In this document: positions 23,337-28,064 of the stretch, piece by piece
How positions within the stretch are numbered: position 1 is the stretch's first letter
Layout: every line of letters starts with the position of its first letter
From: Mageeibacillus sp. UBA5770
GTDB taxonomy: Bacteria > Bacillota_A > Clostridia > Saccharofermentanales > Saccharofermentanaceae
Direction: 5' to 3'
Assembly (NCBI GenBank): GCA_002418705.1
Contig: DIEQ01000062.1
Span: 1-28,064, forward strand
DNA length: 28,064 nt
Program-made: the position numbers and the translations under genes
The notes under the pieces: model-generated
Database searches by the model: none
What the model was told of the DNA's origin: nothing
What the model saw: only the letters and a program-made list of their open reading frames with translations

Positions 23337-23374
23337 ATAAACAGCCTCCCTTGCAGTAATTCCAACGTATATAT

Positions 23375-23403
23375 ATTATACGCCGAAAAGCAGGCCGACT
23401 CAA
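23375..23403 (-). promoter_or_regulatory. Promoter of the hemerythrin gene
   Basis: Minus strand: -35 TTGAGT (23398-23403), 17-base spacer, -10 TATAAT (23375-23380). Confidence 0.65.
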
Positions 23404-23417
23404 TTGTGCCTGAATCA

Positions 23418-23426
23418 TGGTACAAT
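23418..23426 (+). promoter_or_regulatory. Extended -10 of the acyl-CoA ligase gene
   Basis: TGGTACAAT: TACAAT (23421-23426) with TGn. No good -35 is seen. It is back to back with the hemerythrin promoter. Confidence 0.4.
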
Positions 23427-23487
23427 TATGACAACTCATATCCTTGTAAGAATCATTTTTTAATCCTTACTTTATGGAGGTGTGCTC

Positions 23488-25722
23488 ATGAATTCCGACG
23501 CTTTTGATAGAATTGACAATATCCTGTCCGGTGCATTTGACGATGGCAGAAATACCCTGTACGAACATGAAGTGTACGGAATTCTTTCGTCTATCGGGGT
23601 CGACGTCCCGCATTGCGTATTCATAAGGGATATCAATGAATTAGACGGCAAGCTCCTTTCCAAATTCTCTGCCTCCAAGCTTATGCTCAAGACCGTATCA
23701 AGGGATATGGCTCACAACCAGCGCTTCGGCGGAGTCAAGAAAGTCTCCAACCTTGATCCGTTATTCATCAAATTTGTGCTGACAAGCATGAAAGAAGAAG
23801 TTCTTTCGCATTTTGAAGAAGGCCAGAAACCCAGGATCGACGGATTTCTGATTATCGAATTTGTTAAATTTACTCAGGCCATCGGCAATGAAATCATGAT
23901 CGGCTGCAGTGAGGACACTTCTTTCGGTGCCGTCGTCACGCTGACAAAAGGCGGAGACGATGCCGAGTTTTTCGCCAAATATTACGATGACGCCAACCTG
24001 TACCTTGCGCCGATCGACTATGACGACGCCTCAAAAATAACGCATACGCTTAAGATCCGGCACAAATACGAAGAGATCGGACACCCTGATTATCTCGACA
24101 AGATGGCAGCAGCCCTTTCTGCAATCAGCTATCTGGGACACCACTACTCCTTTATGTCTGAAAGAGCCCCGCGTTTCCACCTGAAGGTCCTCGATATAAA
24201 TCCGCTAGTATTCTCCGAGGACGGCAGATTCATGGCCATCGACGGATATGCGGAGTTCGAAGAAGCCATTAACGCCATAACCTTTTCAACACGTGCCAAT
24301 ACCGACAATCTGGAATTGTTTTTCAGGCCAAAGGGAATCGCAATCCTCGGTGTATCTTCTTCCGAAGAGAAATATTCGCTGGCAAAGATTATCGTGACCT
24401 TATTCCAGGATCTCGGACGCACGGATCTGTATTGCGTCAATCCCAAAGGCGGAACCGCGCAGATTGCCGGCAGGACGTTCCCCCTATATACGGGATTGTC
24501 GGAGCTGCCGGACAATTATGACCTGGTCGTATATGCAGCACCGGCCAAGAATACTCTCCGTTTCCTGAGCACGGTCCCTGCGGACAAGTCCGTTATCCTT
24601 ATTTCCGGTATACCGCCCGAGATCAATTATTCGGAATTCCTGCAGTCCACACTGAGCCGCGAGCACGGCGTACGACTGATCGGACCCAACTGTATGGGAG
24701 TTTTCCAGGCGCCGGATGCACAGAGCCCCGGTGTCAATACACTTTTCATCGATGAGAGCCGGCTTCAGATTCCATACTCCGATCGAAGCAATACAGCGCT
24801 CTTTACCCAGAGCGGTGCAATGGGCATTACAATCATCGAAAGAGCCCAGCATTCCCGGATTATCCGTACAATTGTCAGCTTCGGCAACAAGTCAGACGTC
24901 AACGTCCCCGACCTCATGGCGTATTTCGAGCAGGAACCCAATATAGATGTCATTGCGCTGTACATCGAAGGCATTAATCCCGGAGAGGGAAGGCAGTTCT
25001 TCGATCTGGCAAAGGTCAGCAAAAAGCCGATCATTGTATACAAATCCGGCCGTACGGAAGCAGGTGCCAAAGCGGCGGCCTCCCACACCGCATCCATGTC
25101 AGGAAGCTACGAGATTTTCAAGGCGGCCTGCAACCAGTCGAGATGTGTATTGACTGAAGAGCTCGATGATTTCTACAGCTTCACCAAGGTCTTTGCCATG
25201 CTGAGCAAGAAAATAGTAACCGGCAGGCGCGTGGCCGGTGTCGTAAACGCCGGTCTCGATGCGACGATGGGCGCTGACACGCTGCGTTTCCTCGAGCAGA
25301 CCACCCTCTCACCGGAGACCACCGCGAGGATCAAGGAGCTCAATACCCACGGACTCGTCGATATCAATACGTCCTTCCTCGATGTGACGCCGATGACAGG
25401 AGATGTCATGTTCGCCAACTTCATCGACGCCCTGATAAAGGACGAGAATGTCGACTGCCTGTTCGTGGCCCTCGTTCCTCATATTGAGAATCTTAAAACC
25501 ATGGAAAAAGATTATCTCGACCCGGATGCCTTTGTTGTCCTTTTTGCCGAACTCGCCAAAAAGACAGACAAGCCGATCGTCGTATCCGTCAATTCCGGAA
25601 ACCATTACCAGCACATCGTCGCATACTTAGAAGAGCAGGGAATCCCGGTATATCCCAACATCCCATCTGCAATCCGCAGCCTCGACGAATATGTACATTA
25701 CTGGTATGACCGGATGAACTGA
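23488..25722 (+). CDS. Acyl-CoA synthetase (NDP-forming), single-chain acetate-CoA ligase type
   Basis: 744 residues from MNSDAFDRIDNILSG; GGAGG is 7 bases before this ATG, and a GTG two codons up is rejected. The enzyme interconverts an acyl-CoA plus ADP/GDP and phosphate with acid plus ATP/GTP. Residues about 20-260 form an ATP-grasp domain (beta-like part), 280-400 a CoA-binding Rossmann domain (FRPKGIAILGVSSSEEKYS, GPNCMGVF), and 430-744 two ligase-CoA domains (FTQSGAMGI; ASHTASMSG with His533, the likely phosphorylated His). The ATP-grasp part is N-terminal, the reverse of PatZ-type enzymes. Substrate acid unknown; ATP from acyl-CoA is likely in a fermenter. A terminator follows. Confidence 0.88.
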   Translation: MNSDAFDRIDNILSGAFDDGRNTLYEHEVYGILSSIGVDVPHCVFIRDINELDGKLLSKFSASKLMLKTVSRDMAHNQRFGGVKKVSNLDPLFIKFVLTSMKEEVLSHFEEGQKPRIDGFLIIEFVKFTQAIGNEIMIGCSEDTSFGAVVTLTKGGDDAEFFAKYYDDANLYLAPIDYDDASKITHTLKIRHKYEEIGHPDYLDKMAAALSAISYLGHHYSFMSERAPRFHLKVLDINPLVFSEDGRFMAIDGYAEFEEAINAITFSTRANTDNLELFFRPKGIAILGVSSSEEKYSLAKIIVTLFQDLGRTDLYCVNPKGGTAQIAGRTFPLYTGLSELPDNYDLVVYAAPAKNTLRFLSTVPADKSVILISGIPPEINYSEFLQSTLSREHGVRLIGPNCMGVFQAPDAQSPGVNTLFIDESRLQIPYSDRSNTALFTQSGAMGITIIERAQHSRIIRTIVSFGNKSDVNVPDLMAYFEQEPNIDVIALYIEGINPGEGRQFFDLAKVSKKPIIVYKSGRTEAGAKAAASHTASMSGSYEIFKAACNQSRCVLTEELDDFYSFTKVFAMLSKKIVTGRRVAGVVNAGLDATMGADTLRFLEQTTLSPETTARIKELNTHGLVDINTSFLDVTPMTGDVMFANFIDALIKDENVDCLFVALVPHIENLKTMEKDYLDPDAFVVLFAELAKKTDKPIVVSVNSGNHYQHIVAYLEEQGIPVYPNIPSAIRSLDEYVHYWYDRMN

Positions 25723-25779
25723 TTTTCCCGGTCGGTTTTCATAACTGACCCATCCTCATAAGCAGATAAACACGAAAAA

Positions 25780-25818
25780 CTGACCGGTGCCTCTGCATAA
25801 TTGCAGAATACCGGTCAG
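25780..25818 (+). terminator. Terminator of the acyl-CoA ligase gene
   Basis: CTGACCGGT (25780-25788) and ACCGGTCAG (25810-25818) with an inner TCTGCA/TGCAGA stem, followed by CTTTTTG. The preceding AAAAA lets it act also on the minus strand, for the convergent DUF3494 gene. Confidence 0.88.
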
Positions 25819-25873
25819 CTTTTTGTTTTTTGAAAAGGCCGGGTGTTTTGCGCCTGGCAGCCTCTGAAGATTA

Positions 25874-26866
25874 TTATTGATGCATCCGGCGATTGCGGAG
25901 TACATATATCAGACTGCCCGCCATGCCTAAAGTTAAAATGCCGGCTAAGACCATGATACCTGTCTGCACTTCACCTGTTTTTATGATTTCTGTGGCTGCA
26001 GGCGTTGGTGTGGCTTCCGCGGAAGTCTCCACTGCAGCGGTAACAGTCGGAGCTGCTGTAGGCGCACTGGTCGGCGTCTCTGTTGGTGCCTCTGTTGGTG
26101 CCTCTGTCGGTGCCTCAGTAGGAGATGGAGTTACGGCAGCCGCACAAAAACCATTCATTATGTTATTGCTGTCGAGTGTAACTGCACCATTGCGCGCAAG
26201 GAGCTGTCCCTGAACCGAAGCTCCGGTCTCGGCTGTAATGGATGTTAAAGCAAAGATGTGTCCTATAAATCCGGAGTAGGATCCAAGTGTAGCAGAACTG
26301 CCGACCTGCCAGAACGTGCGGCAATATACCGCGCCGTTGATCAGGCTGACAGAACTGTCAGAAGCCGTGATAAGTGTTGACTCCGTCTGGAAAATAAAGA
26401 CAGGATCTGTCTCATTATTACCGTCTAGAGTGAGTGTGCCGGTGATCTGAAAAGAGCCATCCGTTGAATTATAAACACCTGGTTTCAGAGTCATCCCGCC
26501 GAGTTCTGAGGAAATGGTCTGGAACGGTGTTCTTCCGGCTGCATTATCGTATGCGGCCGTCAAATCGTCCTGGGCTACCCCGGCAACCGCATCAGCCAAA
26601 TGCAGGACACCGCCAAGCGTCACTGACTCCTGACCGGTAAAATCAGTTCCCGGAAATATACCGACATCGCCGCCGGCATCGCCGCCTATCGTTGTTGCTC
26701 CGATATTTGTAACCGTAGTACCTGCCAGAACAGCAAAAGTTGATGTTGTGCCAAGAGGCACCGTCTCCTCCGCGGCATTGACTTTGGACGGAACCGCAAA
26801 AAGTCCCAGAAAAATAAGCGCAGTAAATACTGACAGCAGTCGAATCGCATTTCGATTCTTAGTCAT
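25874..26866 (-). CDS. DUF3494 (ice-binding-like) secreted protein with C-terminal anchor
   Basis: 330 residues from MTKNRNAIRLLSVF. The ATG was preferred to a TTG at 26884; GAGAGGA lies before it. The signal peptide ends near PSKVNAAE (about residue 32). Residues about 40-240 form the DUF3494 beta-solenoid domain: STFAVLAGTTVTNIG, GDVGIFPGT, YDNAAGRTP, LGGMTLKPGVYNS, TDPVFIFQ, CRTFWQVGSSATLG and GQLLARNGAVTLDSN are family motifs. Some members bind ice; others are adhesins. A PTEAP-repeat linker (about 246-262) and Thr/Ala-rich stretch lead to IIKTGE, a hydrophobic helix and RNRRMHQ, a sortase-like sorting signal whose LP is replaced by II. No sortase is in the window. Confidence 0.9.
   Translation of the reverse strand: MTKNRNAIRLLSVFTALIFLGLFAVPSKVNAAEETVPLGTTSTFAVLAGTTVTNIGATTIGGDAGGDVGIFPGTDFTGQESVTLGGVLHLADAVAGVAQDDLTAAYDNAAGRTPFQTISSELGGMTLKPGVYNSTDGSFQITGTLTLDGNNETDPVFIFQTESTLITASDSSVSLINGAVYCRTFWQVGSSATLGSYSGFIGHIFALTSITAETGASVQGQLLARNGAVTLDSNNIMNGFCAAAVTPSPTEAPTEAPTEAPTETPTSAPTAAPTVTAAVETSAEATPTPAATEIIKTGEVQTGIMVLAGILTLGMAGSLIYVLRNRRMHQ
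26073..26120 (-). repeat. 12-base tandem repeat encoding PTEA units
   Basis: About four copies of GGTGCCTCTGTT (slightly varied) on the plus strand encode Pro-Thr-Glu-Ala/Thr units of the wall-spanning linker. Copy number may vary between strains by slippage. Confidence 0.75.
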
Positions 26867-26995
26867 TTTATTAAGTCCTCTCAAATTGTCCCTTAAATTG
26901 AATTTCTCAGCAAATCGTGCTTTATTAAAAGCGCGGTATGAAAGCCCGATAAAAATAGCGCCCTTTATAACCTTCTGTGTTATGTAATCTCTTTA

Positions 26996-27024
26996 ATTCT
27001 ATGTCTAATATATTAATTTGTCAA
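26996..27024 (-). promoter_or_regulatory. Promoter of the DUF3494 gene
   Basis: Minus strand: -35 TTGACA (27019-27024), 17-base spacer, -10 TAGAAT (26996-27001). A leader of about 120 bases follows. Confidence 0.75.
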
Positions 27025-27076
27025 TTATTATTCGTTTGGGGGGTATCTTAATAACATGGTATTGTAACCTGAAAAC

Positions 27077-27109
27077 AGAGGCGGCTGTAACAAAATTACC
27101 GCCGCCTCT
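27077..27109 (-). terminator. Terminator of the peptide ABC operon
   Basis: AGAGGCGGC (27077-27085) and GCCGCCTCT (27101-27109) with an inner GTAA/TTAC stem. On the minus strand GTTTTC follows. It closes the operon ending at 27158. Confidence 0.75.
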
Positions 27110-27157
27110 TTCTCGATTTACGTATGAATACGGACCTGAATTCTGCAGACAGGAGTA

Positions 27158-27448
27158 TCACCTGAACCAGATAAAAACGCAGAAAAGGATAAAGAGCAGG
27201 ACAGCACCGAGGAAGATAAGTCCGATCAGCAGCGCCGCCGCAACGGCATTGAGTATCAGGCTCCAGGTCTCCCTGCCGGACAAAGGCGGCATATTTCTGT
27301 CGCCTATATCCATGGTCTGTGAGCTCCTGTGCTTATGCCCTGCACCTCTGAACCGGTCAGCAAAGCTTTTAACATGCCACGGCATGCCTTCGATATTCAT
27401 GTCCGCTATTTTGGTCTCGCGGTCAAGGTCGTCATTCTTTTTGCTCAT
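27158..27448 (-). CDS. Small single-pass membrane protein after the peptide ABC ATPase
   Basis: 96 residues. A charged N-terminal half (MSKKNDDLDRETKIADMNIE, then GMPWHVKSF) is followed by one long hydrophobic segment at the very C-terminus (about 67-93, LNAVAAALLIGLIFLGAVLLFILFCVFIW). It looks tail-anchored or like a single-pass protein with a cytoplasmic N-terminus. The start is only 5 bases after the ATPase stop, so it is cotranscribed and perhaps translationally coupled; no strong ribosome site is seen. The family is not recognised. It may be an accessory subunit of the peptide transporter. Confidence 0.7.
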   Translation of the reverse strand: MSKKNDDLDRETKIADMNIEGMPWHVKSFADRFRGAGHKHRSSQTMDIGDRNMPPLSGRETWSLILNAVAAALLIGLIFLGAVLLFILFCVFIWFR

Positions 27449-27453
27449 ATATT

Positions 27454-28064
27454 TTAATTTTCATCTGCAACAGGGTAGACTTCACACTCGGCACCCGCCG
27501 GTGCGTCTTTCTCCATTGTATCAGCAACAGAGACTGCCAGCGGAGCAACATCATTATAGAGGTGACAGACAACAAAATGACCGGGCTCCATCTCTTTTTG
27601 CACAGGCACGACGGTCTTACACTGCGGCATGACATATGAACAGCGCGTGTGGAACTTACAGCCTGAAGGCGGATTGGCCGGAGACGGGATGTTGCCTTCG
27701 AGAATAATACGGTTCATCTTGGCATCGGGATCCGGAACCGGAATCGCGCTGAAAAGAGCTTTGGTATAAGGGTGCAGCGGATTGGCAAAGATATCCTTCT
27801 TTTCGCCGTATTCAACGAGATCGCCGAGATACATGACGCCGATGCTGTCGGATATATGCTCGACAACGGACAGGTCATGTGAGATGAAAAGGTATGTGAG
27901 GTTGAACTTCTTCTGAAGATCCATAAGCAGATTGATAATCTGCGCCTGGATGGATACATCGAGGGCGGACACAGGCTCATCGCACACAACAAATTCAGGA
28001 TTTAGTGCAAGGGCGCGGGCAATACAGATTCTCTGGCGCTGACCGCCGGAGAACTCATGCGGGT
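27454..28064 (-). CDS. Oligopeptide/dipeptide ABC transporter ATPase, C-terminal part (OppF/DppF-like)
   Basis: The frame is open to the right edge, so the start and Walker A lie outside. The visible 201 residues begin [20 protein letters not shown] (ABC signature), then [16 protein letters not shown] (Walker B and D-loop), [10 protein letters not shown] (switch His) and the oligopeptide C-terminal domain with [19 protein letters not shown] and cysteines in [12 protein letters not shown] and VVCHLY, which may bind a metal cluster as seen in some members. It energises peptide import together with subunits beyond the window. The tail after residue 165 (of the visible part) is acidic and not conserved. 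Followed by the small membrane protein gene and a terminator. Confidence 0.92.
   Translation of the reverse strand, partial: PHEFSGGQRQRICIARALALNPEFVVCDEPVSALDVSIQAQIINLLMDLQKKFNLTYLFISHDLSVVEHISDSIGVMYLGDLVEYGEKKDIFANPLHPYTKALFSAIPVPDPDAKMNRIILEGNIPSPANPPSGCKFHTRCSYVMPQCKTVVPVQKEMEPGHFVVCHLYNDVAPLAVSVADTMEKDAPAGAECEVYPVADEN

Larger units (their letters stand above)
26867..27157. other. Intergenic stretch with DUF3494 leader, its promoter and a terminator
   Basis: 291 bases. It holds the 120-base leader of the DUF3494 gene (26867-26990), the promoter (26996-27024) and the terminator hairpin at 27077-27109. No RNA family was recognised in the leader. Confidence 0.6.

Noticed and set aside
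26890..26995. Cyclic di-GMP riboswitch in the DUF3494 leader
   Set aside because: The conserved GEMM core could not be matched.

Overview
The window looks like a chromosomal segment from a low-to-mid GC Gram-positive anaerobe of the class Clostridia (Lachnospiraceae-like). The signs are strong AGGAGG-type ribosome binding sites, TTGACA/TATAAT promoters in AT-rich gaps, lipoprotein substrate-binding proteins with Thr/Ala/Ser-rich tethers, single-chain acyl-CoA ligase and dihydroxyacetone kinase, and no outer-membrane genes. This placement is inference. No rRNA, tRNA, CRISPR array, phage gene or transposase was seen.

Layout. (1) 1-4702: single or loosely linked genes: a partial gene, a cytidylate-kinase-like protein, a DUF3788-type protein, a CsbD-like stress protein, a Fic protein with a damaged active site, an AI-2E-type permease and a YgjV-GNAT membrane protein. 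(2) 4788-11655: a sugar-use locus on the minus strand. A LacI-type regulator is followed by an operon of a solute-binding lipoprotein, two CUT1 permeases and a cytoplasmic family-2 glycosidase, with a consensus promoter, candidate operators and a terminator. (3) 11689-14517: a NitT/TauT-type ABC importer (lipoprotein, permease, ATPase) with a leader carrying two copies of one hairpin. (4) 14633-17752: a divergent glycerol dehydrogenase plus DhaK-DhaL kinase operon. (5) 17732-20553: a minus-strand operon of a SHOCT membrane protein, two radical SAM enzymes and a small membrane protein, of unknown purpose. (6) 20595-22696: a second SHOCT protein and a plus-strand operon of a YhhN/lysoplasmalogenase-type protein with a PlsC-like acyltransferase lacking the catalytic Asp. 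(7) 22725-28064: a hemerythrin protein, a single-chain NDP-forming acyl-CoA ligase, a secreted DUF3494 (ice-binding-like) surface protein, and the end of a peptide ABC transporter operon with a small membrane protein.

How it fits together. Regions 2 to 4 read as carbon uptake and breakdown: import and cytoplasmic hydrolysis of a beta-glycoside, and oxidation of glycerol to dihydroxyacetone followed by phosphorylation to the glycolytic intermediate. An AT-rich motif (TAGTAAAAATTT or close variants) occurs in the control regions of the sugar operon, the regulator gene, the glycerol operon and the NitT importer, so one regulator may touch all of them; this is a hypothesis. The least explained part is 17.7-22.7 kb, where two radical SAM enzymes, two SHOCT proteins and two lipid-type enzymes lie together. 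No function for the radical SAM pair can be read from the sequence.
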